DNA from: Halieaceae bacterium UBA4438
Lineage (GTDB): Bacteria > Pseudomonadota > Gammaproteobacteria > Pseudomonadales > Halieaceae
DNA length: 33,877 nt
Assembly: GCA_002390485.1 (NCBI GenBank)
Contig: DGPO01000024.1
Span: 36,216-70,092 of the forward strand
Direction of reading: 5' to 3'
Part shown: one piece after another, positions 1 to 7,768 of the stretch
How the letters are laid out: the number at the start of each line of letters is the position of its first letter
Numbering within the stretch: the first letter of the stretch is position 1
Notes under the pieces: generated by a model
Told to the model about the DNA's origin: nothing
What the model saw: the letters and a program-made list of their open reading frames with translations, nothing else
Database searches by the model: none
Made by a program: the position numbers and the translations under genes

Positions 1-504
1 CCAAAACCACAGCCAAAGCCTGAGTCGGTGAAGGCACTTGAGCCAAAACCGATTCCAAGGCCTGACCCTATTACTCCTGAACCGGTCTCGGCTGATGACA
101 ATAAGACGTCTACTGAAAATCAGTTAGCACGACTTCAAAAGGAGCTGCTGGATGGCCTGATGGATTTGCCCGAGGCGGAGGGGCAAGCACTGGCTGAGGA
201 GGTGAGCGAGGTGCAGCAAGTCGCGGCGCTCATGCAAGCCCGCATCACCCAAAACTGGCGACGTCCACCCTCGGCGCGCAACGGCATGGAAGTTCTATTA
301 GAGATCAGTCTCGTACCGACCGGCGATGTTGTCGGTATTTCTGTTTCAAGCAGCAGTGGAAGTATTGCGTTCGATCGAAGTGCGATTGCCGCTGTGGAGC
401 GTGTGGCTCAGTTTTCCGAGGTGGCGGTTTTGCCTATCTCAGATTTCGAGCGATACTTTCGCCGGTTCCCACTGCGTTTTAAGCCTGAGGATCTGAGGTA
501 CTAG
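1..504 (+). CDS. tolA: TolA, C-terminal part (5' end outside window)
   Basis: This is the 3' part of tolA, 167 codons in frame from the first base of the window. TolA links the inner-membrane TolQR motor to TolB and Pal across the periplasm. The visible part opens with a lysine/proline-rich stretch (repeated PKP units), as in the extended domain II. It then has a short acidic/helical segment and the globular domain III (about residues 70-165), with the ITQNW start and the ending [13 protein letters not shown] typical of TolA C-termini. The gene lies 2 nt upstream of tolB, as in the usual tol-pal operon. The N-terminal membrane anchor and most of domain II are missing only because the window starts here. 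Confidence 0.9.
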   Translation, partial: PKPQPKPESVKALEPKPIPRPDPITPEPVSADDNKTSTENQLARLQKELLDGLMDLPEAEGQALAEEVSEVQQVAALMQARITQNWRRPPSARNGMEVLLEISLVPTGDVVGISVSSSSGSIAFDRSAIAAVERVAQFSEVAVLPISDFERYFRRFPLRFKPEDLRY

Positions 505-506
505 TC

Positions 507-1799
507 ATGTTGTTACGATCGTGTTTGTTTGTTTTGGGGTTATTTTTAACCACTACCTCCTCTGCGCAGCTGGAGATTCAGGTGACGCGTGGCATTGATA
601 ACCCCACTTCAATCGCCATTGCACCGTTTGCTTGGGATGGCTTGGGCTCTGCGCCCACTGACTTTGCGCAAATCGTGGACTCTGATCTGGCGCGAAGCGG
701 TCAGTTCAGTCCGGTCAGCCGACGGGATATGTTGAGCTTGCCCGCAGCAAGAGAGGAGATTTTTTATCGCGATTGGCGTGCTATTTCGACCCGCTACCTG
801 GTCATCGGTCGTGTGAGTCAAGGGACCCAACTTCGCGTTGACTTTTCACTGCACGATGTTGAACGCGGTGTGGAGTTATTCTCGGGTCAGGTGGTGAGTG
901 CTGAATCTGAGGCTCGTATGGCAGCGCACCGAGTTGCCGACTCGATCTATGAAAAACTGACCGGTATTCCCGGTGCATTTGCCACACGACTCATTTACGT
1001 GTCGGTGACGCGTAACCCAGACGGTAAAGACTTTTACCGATTGACGGTGGCGGATGCTGACGGTCGCAGGCCCATTGTTTTGCTAGAGGGTCGCGACCCC
1101 ATTCTTGCGCCGAGTTGGTCTCCCGATGGAAAAGAGGTGGCGTATGTCTCTTTTGAATCCTCTCGACCGGCGATTTACCGGCAGGTGCTTGCCACGGGTA
1201 AGCGGGAGCAGCTGACTAATTTTCAAGGGCTCAATAATTCCCCAGTTTGGTCGCCCGACGGCAAGTCGATGGCGCTGGTTTTATCCAAGGACGGTAGCCC
1301 TGATATTTATTTGCTTGATCTTGAAACAAAGCAATTTAAGCGTTTGACGCGACATTACGGCATTGACACCGAACCGACTTGGATGCCCGACGGACAATCA
1401 CTGCTGTTCACCTCAGATCGTGGAGGGAGACCCCAAATTTATCGTTATGAACTTGCGACCGGTAAAATTGAGCGGGTGACCTTTGAGGGGCGTTACAACG
1501 CGCGTGCGCGGGTTGCCGAGGACGGTCGCAACGTCGCGTTGGTTCACCAGCGCAAGGGACGGTTCCATATTGCTGTTTTTGATCTCGTAACCGAGCGACT
1601 GACGGTATTAACCGAGACGTCGCTGGATGAAAGTCCCAGTATCGCACCTAATGGATCGTTGGTGATCTACGCGACCAAGCGCGGTGAGCGGAGTGTTTTG
1701 GGTGCTGTCGCCGTTGACGGCGGGGTTAAATTTAGCTTGCCCGCACGATCGGGTAGCGTTCAAGAGCCCGCTTGGTCACCGATGTTGGTCGAACAGTGA
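507..1799 (+). CDS. tolB: Tol-Pal system beta-propeller protein TolB
   Basis: TolB is the periplasmic partner of Pal and TolA in the Tol-Pal system. The 430-residue protein has a Sec signal peptide (hydrophobic core about residues 3-16, cleavage near SSA-Q at about 20). An N-terminal alpha/beta domain follows (to about residue 160), then a beta-propeller with repeated WSPDGK-type blades ([43 protein letters not shown]). Length and architecture are normal for the family. The start lies 2 nt after tolA. An 85-bp gap follows before pal, which could hold a secondary promoter. Confidence 0.96.
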   Translation: MLLRSCLFVLGLFLTTTSSAQLEIQVTRGIDNPTSIAIAPFAWDGLGSAPTDFAQIVDSDLARSGQFSPVSRRDMLSLPAAREEIFYRDWRAISTRYLVIGRVSQGTQLRVDFSLHDVERGVELFSGQVVSAESEARMAAHRVADSIYEKLTGIPGAFATRLIYVSVTRNPDGKDFYRLTVADADGRRPIVLLEGRDPILAPSWSPDGKEVAYVSFESSRPAIYRQVLATGKREQLTNFQGLNNSPVWSPDGKSMALVLSKDGSPDIYLLDLETKQFKRLTRHYGIDTEPTWMPDGQSLLFTSDRGGRPQIYRYELATGKIERVTFEGRYNARARVAEDGRNVALVHQRKGRFHIAVFDLVTERLTVLTETSLDESPSIAPNGSLVIYATKRGERSVLGAVAVDGGVKFSLPARSGSVQEPAWSPMLVEQ

Positions 1800-1884
1800 C
1801 AAAAAAACATTTCGAGGTTCAACAAACGGACATATATGCGATACATTATGTTTAGTATTCAAAACTCTGCGTAGGAAACACGTC

Positions 1885-2451
1885 ATGACAACGAAAAATA
1901 CTTTGGGAAAAGCCGCGGTTGTTGTTCTGCTGGCTACATTAGTGAGCGCATGTTCCAGTAATGCGGCGAAAGAAGAGGCTGCGGCTCAGGCTGCGACCGA
2001 GCGTGCTGCCGCTGAGCAAGCCGCTGCAGCAGAGGCTGTTGCTGCAGAGCAGCGTGCGATCGAAAAAGAGAAAGCGATGGTCATGCAGGAGCAACGTGAG
2101 ACGAAGCGTCGCTTGATGGATGCCGCGTCGGCTGCTGGCACGGTATTTCTTTTTGACTACGACAGTTCAACACTCAGCGATGACGCGCGTGCGGCGATTG
2201 ACGCACACGTCGCGCTGTTGATGTCCGGAAGCGCCAACGCGCGTCTTGAGGGGCACACCGACGAACGCGGTACTCGTGAATACAACCTCGCTCTGGGCGA
2301 GCGTCGAGCCAACGCGGTACGCGACTACATGGTGGCCAGTGGTGTCCCTGCCTATCGGTTAGAGACCATTAGTTACGGCGAAGAAAATCCAGTGGCTTAC
2401 GGTTCAGGCGAGTCCAGTTGGAGTAAGAATCGTCGAGTGGAGATCAAGTAA
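1885..2451 (+). CDS. pal: Peptidoglycan-associated lipoprotein Pal
   Basis: Pal is the outer-membrane lipoprotein that binds peptidoglycan and TolB. The start chosen is the ATG preceded by an AGGAAA ribosome site. It gives 188 residues beginning with a lipoprotein signal and lipobox LVSAC (lipidated Cys23). An open frame continues further upstream into tolB but lacks lipoprotein character, so it was rejected. Residues about 25-85 are an unusually long Ala/Glu-rich, coiled-coil-like linker. An OmpA-like domain follows (FDYDSSTLSDD, then EGHTDERGTREYN and RRANAVRDYM) with the Asp and Arg residues used to bind diaminopimelate. It ends 6 nt before cpoB. Confidence 0.96.
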   Translation: MTTKNTLGKAAVVVLLATLVSACSSNAAKEEAAAQAATERAAAEQAAAAEAVAAEQRAIEKEKAMVMQEQRETKRRLMDAASAAGTVFLFDYDSSTLSDDARAAIDAHVALLMSGSANARLEGHTDERGTREYNLALGERRANAVRDYMVASGVPAYRLETISYGEENPVAYGSGESSWSKNRRVEIK

Positions 2452-2457
2452 GACGCC

Positions 2458-3291
2458 ATGATCTTGCAGCGATTTTTAGAGCCGGCGCTTGTCGCCGGCT
2501 TTTTTGTTCTATCGAGTGCCGCTTTTGCTCAAACTGAGGCGTTCCGACCTGCAGCAGAACCCGCCGGGGTGCTCCCTTATCGGTCGGTAGACACTGCGGT
2601 CAACACCGTGACGGTTCGGCCGTTATCCGTTGCGCCGACTGATTCGCGCACAGTGGCGATTCGCGTACAGCAGCTTGAAGAAGAAATTCGGCGTCTGAAC
2701 GGTCTGGTAGAGGAGCAGGCCAGTTTGCTCGCGCGTCTTCAAGATCAGACGCTCGAGCGTTACGTTGAGATGGATCGACGATTGGCGGCACTGGGTGCTG
2801 CTGAGGATACTGTGTCGGTGGTCGCTGCAAGTGAAGGTGCTGTCGTTGTTGACCCGCAAGACGTGAGCGCCGGTGCCGAACAAGCCCTAGTTCCAGAGGC
2901 GCAGCCGGGTGAGCAAGAGGCCTATCAGTCTGCGTATGGTTTCGTCAGAGAGCGACAATTTGATCAAGCCTTGATCGCTTTTAATGCGTTTTTAGCGGCC
3001 TATCCCTACGGCCGATACTCGCCAAATGCACACTACTGGTTGGGAGAGCTTTACTTGGTAGTGGAGCCCGTTGACCCCGAGTCGGCGCGACAGAATTTTC
3101 AACTCTTGCTGGATCAATACCCTGCTGATCGGAAGGTCCCAGACGCCCTTTATAAGTTGGGCCGTGTCCATGCACTTAAGGGAAATGAGGATCGTTCGCG
3201 CGAGTACCTAACGCGTGTTATCGACGAATATGGCGCTGAGCAACATCCTGCGGCACAGCTGGCGCAAGATTTTCTAGACAGTCAGCTGTAA
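2458..3291 (+). CDS. cpoB: Cell division coordinator CpoB (YbgF)
   Basis: CpoB is a periplasmic protein that ties Tol-mediated constriction to peptidoglycan synthesis in known systems. The 277-residue product has a signal peptide (about residues 1-24, ending AAFA-Q). An N-terminal coiled coil follows (about residues 60-105, LEEEIRRLNGLVEEQ type), then an acidic linker and a C-terminal TPR domain (about residues 150-277, with AFNAFLAAYPYGRY and ALYKLGRVHALKG motifs). The ribosome site is weak, so translation is probably coupled to pal. The signal-peptide codons contain a perfect intrinsic-terminator-like hairpin (see 2481-2505), which could lower expression relative to pal. Confidence 0.93.
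   Translation: MILQRFLEPALVAGFFVLSSAAFAQTEAFRPAAEPAGVLPYRSVDTAVNTVTVRPLSVAPTDSRTVAIRVQQLEEEIRRLNGLVEEQASLLARLQDQTLERYVEMDRRLAALGAAEDTVSVVAASEGAVVVDPQDVSAGAEQALVPEAQPGEQEAYQSAYGFVRERQFDQALIAFNAFLAAYPYGRYSPNAHYWLGELYLVVEPVDPESARQNFQLLLDQYPADRKVPDALYKLGRVHALKGNEDRSREYLTRVIDEYGAEQHPAAQLAQDFLDSQL
2481..2505 (+). terminator. Intrinsic terminator-like hairpin inside the cpoB signal-peptide codons
   Basis: A perfect 7-bp GC-rich stem (GCCGGCG at 2481-2487, CGCCGGC at 2493-2499) with a 5-nt loop is followed directly by six T residues (2500-2505). This is a textbook Rho-independent terminator shape 30 bp after the pal stop codon. It lies inside codons 8-16 of cpoB. The signal peptide needs these residues and no later start would keep it, so the overlap appears genuine. 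It would act as a partial terminator or attenuator between pal and cpoB. Confidence 0.7.
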
Positions 3292-3320
3292 CGTCCCCAC
3301 CTTTTTTCGAGCCGTCATTT

Positions 3321-3965
3321 GTGTCTCAGTTACGCATCACTGAAATCTTCCACTCGCTCCAAGGTGAAGCCCGCTCGGTGGGCGTTCCCACGGTGTTCGT
3401 TCGCCTGACGGGGTGTCCCTTGCGCTGTCAGTACTGCGATACAGAATATGCCTTTTCGGGTGGCGAGCTACTGACACTGGACAGTATCTTGGCGCAAATT
3501 CGCGCGTTTGGCTGCGAATACGTCTGTGTTACGGGCGGAGAGCCGCTTGCACAGTCTGGCTGTAACGCGCTGTTGCAGCGTCTCTGTGATGACGGATTTC
3601 AGGTGTCGCTTGAGACCAGTGGTGCGATGTCAATTGAGCACACACCGACGGCTGTTAGCCGAGTCGTCGATATTAAGACACCAGATTCTGCGGAGTCGCA
3701 TCGCAATCTGTGGGGCAATCTTGAATTCCTAACGACGCATGATCAGTTGAAATTCGTCATCTGTAGTCGTGACGACTACGAATGGGCGCGCTTTAAGCTT
3801 GACGAGTTTTCGCTCAAGAGCCGCGTTAGTGATGTGTTGTTTTCTCCCTCACACCATGACCTGAGCGCCATGGACTTGGCCGACTGGATCGTTGAAGACC
3901 GTTTGCCGGTGCGCTTTCAAATGCAGTTGCATAAGGTGCTGTGGAACGATGAACCTGGACGTTAA
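3321..3965 (+). CDS. queE: 7-carboxy-7-deazaguanine synthase QueE
   Basis: QueE is a radical SAM enzyme that converts 6-carboxytetrahydropterin to 7-carboxy-7-deazaguanine, a step toward preQ0 and queuosine. The 214-residue protein carries the CX3CX2C iron-sulfur motif (Cys32, Cys36, Cys39, in [15 protein letters not shown]), the typical N-terminus [11 protein letters not shown] and the SAM-binding VTGGEPL segment. Translation starts at GTG, with only a weak ribosome site. It lies 29 bp after cpoB and 8 bp before queC, the next enzyme in the pathway. This placement next to tol-pal is common in gammaproteobacteria. Confidence 0.95.
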   Translation: MSQLRITEIFHSLQGEARSVGVPTVFVRLTGCPLRCQYCDTEYAFSGGELLTLDSILAQIRAFGCEYVCVTGGEPLAQSGCNALLQRLCDDGFQVSLETSGAMSIEHTPTAVSRVVDIKTPDSAESHRNLWGNLEFLTTHDQLKFVICSRDDYEWARFKLDEFSLKSRVSDVLFSPSHHDLSAMDLADWIVEDRLPVRFQMQLHKVLWNDEPGR

Positions 3966-3973
3966 CGACGAAT

Positions 3974-4645
3974 ATGAAAACTAAAGCCGTAATACTCACC
4001 TCAGGGGGTTTGGACTCAGCAACACTGCTGGCCATGGCACACAGTAATGGCCGAGAGTGTTACAGCCTAAGCTTCGATTATGGTCAGCGGCATCGTGCGG
4101 AGCTTAATGCCGCACGAGGGCTTGCCGAGCGTTACGGCGACGTTATTCATCGTGTTGTATCACTCGATTTATCGGCGATTGGTGGCTCGGCGCTCACCGA
4201 CATGGATATTCCGGTTCCAACGACGCCTCAGGAGGGTATTCCCATTACCTACGTTCCTGCCAGAAACACGGTGTTTTTGTCGCTGGCACTGGGGTGGGCA
4301 GAGGTTTTAGGGGCGAGTGAGATCTACATTGGTGTCAACGCAGTGGACTACTCGGGCTATCCGGACTGTCGGCCAGAGTTCATTGCGGCCTATCAGCAGC
4401 TGATTGGCGTCGCGACTAAAGCGGGGGTTGAAGGTGCGTCGATCAGCTTAGAGACGCCGCTGATCGATCTGAGTAAGGGGGCCATTATTGACGCGGGTCT
4501 TCGCCTTGGCGTCGACTACTCGTTGACGGTGTCCTGCTATCAAGCCGACGAAATGGGGCGTGCGTGTGGCGAGTGTGACAGCTGTCGACTTCGGGCCGCG
4601 GGCTTCGAGCAAGCAGGTGTGCCGGACCCCACGCGATATCGTTAA
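3974..4645 (+). CDS. queC: 7-cyano-7-deazaguanine synthase QueC
   Basis: QueC converts 7-carboxy-7-deazaguanine to preQ0 using ATP and ammonia. The 223-residue protein has the PP-loop SGGLDS motif (residues 10-15) near the N-terminus. A C-terminal zinc site is formed by Cys188, Cys198, Cys201 and Cys204 ([17 protein letters not shown]). Its length matches the family. It follows queE by 8 bp and is the last gene before the tRNA-Lys gene. Confidence 0.96.
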   Translation: MKTKAVILTSGGLDSATLLAMAHSNGRECYSLSFDYGQRHRAELNAARGLAERYGDVIHRVVSLDLSAIGGSALTDMDIPVPTTPQEGIPITYVPARNTVFLSLALGWAEVLGASEIYIGVNAVDYSGYPDCRPEFIAAYQQLIGVATKAGVEGASISLETPLIDLSKGAIIDAGLRLGVDYSLTVSCYQADEMGRACGECDSCRLRAAGFEQAGVPDPTRYR

Positions 4646-4654
4646 TTTCAGGGG

Positions 4655-4690
4655 TTGCTTTTTCCTTCGTAAACCGTACGATACGCGCCC
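4655..4690 (+). promoter_or_regulatory. Probable promoter of tRNA-Lys
   Basis: A -35-like TTGCTT (4655-4660) and a -10-like TACGAT (4677-4682) are separated by 16 nt. A GC-rich discriminator (ACGCGCCC, 4683-4690) follows. The tRNA begins at 4706. A GC-rich discriminator is typical of stringently controlled stable-RNA promoters. The -35 match is weak, so this is a candidate only. Confidence 0.45.
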
Positions 4691-4705
4691 TCTTACAGTA
4701 CTTTT

Positions 4706-4781
4706 GGGTCGTTAGCTCAGTCGGTAGAGCAGTTGGCTTTTAACCAATTGGTCGCTGGTTCGAACCCAGCACGACCCACCA
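4706..4781 (+). tRNA. tRNA-Lys (anticodon UUU)
   Basis: All four arms fold. The acceptor stem is GGGTCGT/ACGACCC, the D arm GCTC/GAGC and the anticodon stem GTTGG/CCAAT with loop CTTTTAA (anticodon TTT at 4739-4741). The T arm is GCTGG/CCAGC with TTCGAAC, and CCA is encoded at the 3' end. The total is 76 nt. The sequence closely resembles E. coli tRNA-Lys as remembered. A strong terminator follows. Confidence 0.97.
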
Positions 4782-4789
4782 TTTTTAAA

Positions 4790-4813
4790 AAGCCACCAGC
4801 CGGTGGCTTTTTT
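4790..4813 (+). terminator. Rho-independent terminator after tRNA-Lys
   Basis: An 8-bp stem (AAGCCACC / GGTGGCTT, 4790-4797 and 4802-4809) with a 4-nt loop is followed by a T run ending at 4813. A-rich sequence just upstream could extend the stem. It lies 9 nt after the tRNA CCA end and separates the tRNA from the thiolase genes. Confidence 0.88.
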
Positions 4814-4855
4814 GTGCGTCTACACCACCTTCTCTACTCCGTATTAATTCGCATG

Positions 4856-4879
4856 TCACTGTGTCTGTGGGTACAGTGA
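4856..4879. promoter_or_regulatory. Inverted repeat upstream of the thiolase pair (candidate operator)
   Basis: TCACTGT (4856-4862) and ACAGTGA (4873-4879) form a perfect 7-bp inverted repeat with a 10-nt spacer. It ends 36 bp before the GTG start of the first thiolase. Half-site spacing of about 17 nt centre to centre would suit a dimeric regulator. No regulator gene lies next to it, and no T run follows, so a terminator is unlikely. Confidence 0.35.
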
Positions 4880-4915
4880 TACCGGTCTCATTCGAATAAC
4901 AACTGGAGGCGGACA

Positions 4916-6151
4916 GTGAGTGGTGACGTTTATATTCTTGGTGGTAGCCAGACCGACTTTGCTCGAAATTGGGCCCGCGAGGGCTTTGAAGTGTTTGACA
5001 TGTTTGCGGCCACTCTGACCGATGCTGTCAATGATGCGGGTATCGAGCCCGGTCAGATTGATGTTGGGCACGTCGGCAACTTCGTGGCAGATCTCTTTGC
5101 CGGTCAAGGGCTGCTGGGTGGGTTTTTTGGCCAAGTTTATCCAGAGCTTGGGATGTTACCCACTTCACGTCATGAGGCGGCATGCGCCTCGGGTTCTATG
5201 GCTATTTTGGGTGCTATGCGAGACATCGAGTCTGGGCATTACGACACGGCTTGTGTTTTGGGGCTTGAGCTCATGCGTAATGTTGACGGTAAGACCGGTG
5301 CACAGCACTTGGGTGCTGCCACCTGGAAGGGGCATGAGGCGATGAGCTGCGACTTCCCGTGGCCGTTTATGTTCGACCGCATTACGCGGGAGTACGAAAC
5401 GCGGCATGGTATTAATGATGACCACCTGACCCAAATCGCTGAGATTAACTTCGCAAATGCGAAACGTAACGAAAACGCGCAGACCCGTGGCTGGCAGTTT
5501 GCTAAGGGTAGTTTCGACGGCGACGAGAATCTGAATCCGTCAATCGAGGGGCGAGTGCGCAAGCTCGATTGCGGTCAAATTACCGACGGTGCGGCCTGCA
5601 TTATTTTAGCCAGCGAGCGTGTCGCGAAGACCCATGCGGCCAAGCTCGGTCTCCGTCTGGCGGATTTACCAAGAATTAAGGGATGGGGTCATCGATCCGC
5701 CCCTATTTTATTGGAGACAAAGCTCTCGTTGTCGCGCGGCAGTGACATCATTTTTCCACATGTGGCAATGACCATGAGCGACGCCCTAGGGCGAGCGGGC
5801 TTTGGGTGCATTGACGAGCTCAATGGCCTTGAGACTCACGACTGTTTCACCGTCACGGAATATATGGCGATTGACCACTCTGGATTAACACGGCCGGGTG
5901 AGAGCTACAAGGCGGTAGAAGAGGGTCGTATCAGCTTGGACGGCGACTTCCCGATCAATGCAAGCGGAGGCCTTATTGGTCTTGGGCACCCTGTTGGTGC
6001 GACCGGTGTTCGCATGGTGCTCGATTGCGCCAAGCAGGTTTCAGGCAGAGCCGGCGCGTACCAGATTGCCGGCGCTGAAAATCTCATGACGTTTAACATG
6101 GGTGGCAGCACAACGACCTGTGCAAGCTTAGTGGTGGGCGTTGGTCAGTGA
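4916..6151 (+). CDS. SCP-x-type thiolase (acetyl-CoA acetyltransferase family)
   Basis: This 411-residue thiolase-superfamily protein is of the sterol-carrier-protein-x / archaeal-like branch. The nucleophilic cysteine is Cys90 (EAACASGSM). The branch-specific HDCF motif is at His308 (ETHDCFTVTEY) in place of the NEAF motif of classical thiolases. The second histidine is His358 (GLGHPVGATG). An asparagine (Asn394, FNMGGS) stands where classical thiolases have their second cysteine, as in the SCP-x branch. The GTG start is supported by GGAGG 6 nt upstream. It overlaps the next thiolase by 4 bp (GTGA). A role in thiolytic cleavage of 3-ketoacyl-CoA, perhaps branched chains, is inferred; the substrate is unknown. 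Confidence 0.85.
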   Translation: MSGDVYILGGSQTDFARNWAREGFEVFDMFAATLTDAVNDAGIEPGQIDVGHVGNFVADLFAGQGLLGGFFGQVYPELGMLPTSRHEAACASGSMAILGAMRDIESGHYDTACVLGLELMRNVDGKTGAQHLGAATWKGHEAMSCDFPWPFMFDRITREYETRHGINDDHLTQIAEINFANAKRNENAQTRGWQFAKGSFDGDENLNPSIEGRVRKLDCGQITDGAACIILASERVAKTHAAKLGLRLADLPRIKGWGHRSAPILLETKLSLSRGSDIIFPHVAMTMSDALGRAGFGCIDELNGLETHDCFTVTEYMAIDHSGLTRPGESYKAVEEGRISLDGDFPINASGGLIGLGHPVGATGVRMVLDCAKQVSGRAGAYQIAGAENLMTFNMGGSTTTCASLVVGVGQ

Positions 6152-7347
6152 CCGACGCTTATATTTATGAGTCAATTCGCAGTCCGCGTACCAAAGCGAA
6201 GGAGTCGGGCGGGCTTCACGAACTAACGCCATCAGAGTTGCTTGCTCAGCTCTATGAGACGCTTGCTAGGCGTCAAAATTTAGACCCCAGTGTTGTTTCA
6301 GAAATTATTTTAGGCTGCGTGACTCAATACGGTGAGCAGGCGGCAAATATTGCAAAGACCTCGAGCTTATTGGCACGGTGGCCTGCCACTATTGCCGGGA
6401 TGACCCTCAATCGATTTTGCTCATCGAGTATCGACGCTATTGCACTGGCCGCACTTAAAGTCGCTGCAGGTCACTCGTCTGCCGTACTGGCCGGAGGTGT
6501 TGAAATGATGTCGCGAGTCCCTTTAATGGCAGACCGCGCGCGTGTTTTTGCCGATCATGAATATGGGGTTTCACACCAAGTCTTGCTCATGGGTGCTGGC
6601 GCCGATCTCATTGCTGAACGAGTGGGTGCGTCGCGCGCTGACTGTGACGCGGTGGCTTATCTGAGTCATCGGCGGGCGCTACGGGCGCAGCATGAGGGCC
6701 GTTTTACATCCGTCGTCCCCATTAAAACCCCTTCTGGCTCCGTTTCTCTGGATGAGTGCATACGACCCTCGCTTACCGCTGAGCGACTTGCCGCAATGCC
6801 CCCTGCGTTTTTGACGTTAGGTGCGGCGGGATCTGACGCCGTTCAGCTTTCCCAATACCCAGGACTGACCAAAATTACTCACGTACACACGGCGGGAAAT
6901 TCGCCGGCCATGTGCGATGCGGCCGCTGTACTTCTCGTTGGTTCAAAAATGCTTGCTTCCGATCAAGGCCTGACTCCTAAGGTTAGAATTGTTGACTCGG
7001 TGACCTGCTGCGGTGAGCCGCTCGAAGTGGTGAGCGGTTGCGTTGCAGCCACTAAAGCTATTCTGAGTCGCAACAAGCTCAGTCCATCAGACGTTGATGT
7101 CTTTGAGATTCACGAGGCGTTTGCTGCAACTATTGTCAAGCTTCAACGAGAGCTTGAGATTGATTCGGCCCGACTAAATATTAATGGAGGCTGTATTGCC
7201 TTAGGACATCCGATGGGCGCGACCGGCGCCATCATGGCCGGTACAGCCATTGACGAGCTGATGCGGTGCGACGGTTCGATTGGAATCATTGCCGCAAGCG
7301 GTGCCGCCGGCAGTGGCAGTGCGCTTTTAGTCGAGCGCTGTTACTGA
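6148..7347 (+). CDS. Thiolase family protein with Ser replacing the second catalytic Cys
   Basis: This 399-residue protein has the classical thiolase layout. The nucleophile is Cys91 (NRFCSSSID), with HEAF at His322 and GHP at His354 (LGHPMGATGA). In classical thiolases a cysteine follows this histidine by exactly 30 residues, in a CxGGGxG motif. Here that position is Ser384, in the altered context AASGAAGSGSA. The acid/base cysteine used in thiolysis or condensation is therefore missing, so activity may be reduced or altered. The gene starts with GTG inside the stop of the preceding thiolase (4-bp overlap), so the two are probably co-translated and may form a hetero-oligomer. Function beyond acyl-CoA chemistry is not known. 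Confidence 0.85.
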   Translation: MTDAYIYESIRSPRTKAKESGGLHELTPSELLAQLYETLARRQNLDPSVVSEIILGCVTQYGEQAANIAKTSSLLARWPATIAGMTLNRFCSSSIDAIALAALKVAAGHSSAVLAGGVEMMSRVPLMADRARVFADHEYGVSHQVLLMGAGADLIAERVGASRADCDAVAYLSHRRALRAQHEGRFTSVVPIKTPSGSVSLDECIRPSLTAERLAAMPPAFLTLGAAGSDAVQLSQYPGLTKITHVHTAGNSPAMCDAAAVLLVGSKMLASDQGLTPKVRIVDSVTCCGEPLEVVSGCVAATKAILSRNKLSPSDVDVFEIHEAFAATIVKLQRELEIDSARLNINGGCIALGHPMGATGAIMAGTAIDELMRCDGSIGIIAASGAAGSGSALLVERCY

Positions 7348-7541
7348 TTACCTTCCTGCCCCGTCGATCTGAAGTCGCTATAAAGCAGCTCGTCGGTCAG
7401 TCGTTTCTTATAGCGGCGTTGGCGACGTCGCGCGCGTGCAGGGTCAGCACGCCAGCCCGCGCGTTTATCTGATACCAAGTCGTCGACGTCCATTGCAAAC
7501 TCCACTTTTTGCCCATCGTTCTCGTAGGTGCGCCGCGCCAC
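7341..7541 (-). CDS. Small charged hypothetical protein (66 aa)
   Basis: This is a possible small gene on the reverse strand, ending 7 bp inside the convergent thiolase. It starts at GTG with GAGG 5 nt upstream (AGAGGAAATA then GTG). The product is hydrophilic and has no membrane segment. It has an acidic N-terminal half and an Arg/Lys-rich segment (WRADPARARRRQRRYKKRL) at about residues 30-48, which suggests nucleic-acid or membrane-surface contact. I do not recognise a family with certainty. Support comes from the ribosome site, its fit in an otherwise empty 421-bp gap, and protein-like composition. Confidence 0.5.
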   Translation of the reverse strand: MARRTYENDGQKVEFAMDVDDLVSDKRAGWRADPARARRRQRRYKKRLTDELLYSDFRSTGQEGNQ

Positions 7542-7582
7542 ACTATTTCCTCTGAACTACTTAATGCCCGCCAGTGTGAGTC

Positions 7583-7603
7583 GGTCGCCCGTCTGTGGCG
7601 ACC
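7583..7603. repeat. 7-bp inverted repeat in the leader of the small reverse-strand gene
   Basis: GGTCGCC (7583-7589) and GGCGACC (7597-7603) pair perfectly around a 7-nt loop. The repeat lies about 42 nt upstream of the reverse-strand GTG start at 7541. No T run follows on either strand, so it does not look like a terminator. It could be a leader hairpin or an operator. The rest of 7542-7768 shows no gene, only a possible -10 (TATAAC near 7745) ahead of the flavoprotein. Confidence 0.3.
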
Positions 7604-7768
7604 ATTATCCGTTTTCGAGGTCAACGTAATCTAGACGAATCTAAAACAGCTCGCGGTAGCGTGACCTCACTTTCTTCAGCTTTTTACTCAGGAGACGATT
7701 CGGACCCTCGCAGGCGTTCATAAATGCGGTAAGTTAGTCGGCTTATAACGGGTAGTGGAATTTATAGG

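Noticed and set aside
1818..1848. Possible separate promoter for pal (TTCAAC ... TACATT)
   Set aside because: Hexamer matches are weak and the spacer is 19 nt; a pal promoter is plausible from related bacteria but not supported here.
1684..1884. N-terminal extension of pal reaching back into tolB
   Set aside because: The extension overlaps tolB and is not lipoprotein-like; ATG 1885 has a ribosome site and gives a proper lipobox.
4859..4876. LexA box reading of CTGT-N10-ACAG
   Set aside because: The known LexA site has an 8-nt spacer between CTGT and ACAG; here it is 10.
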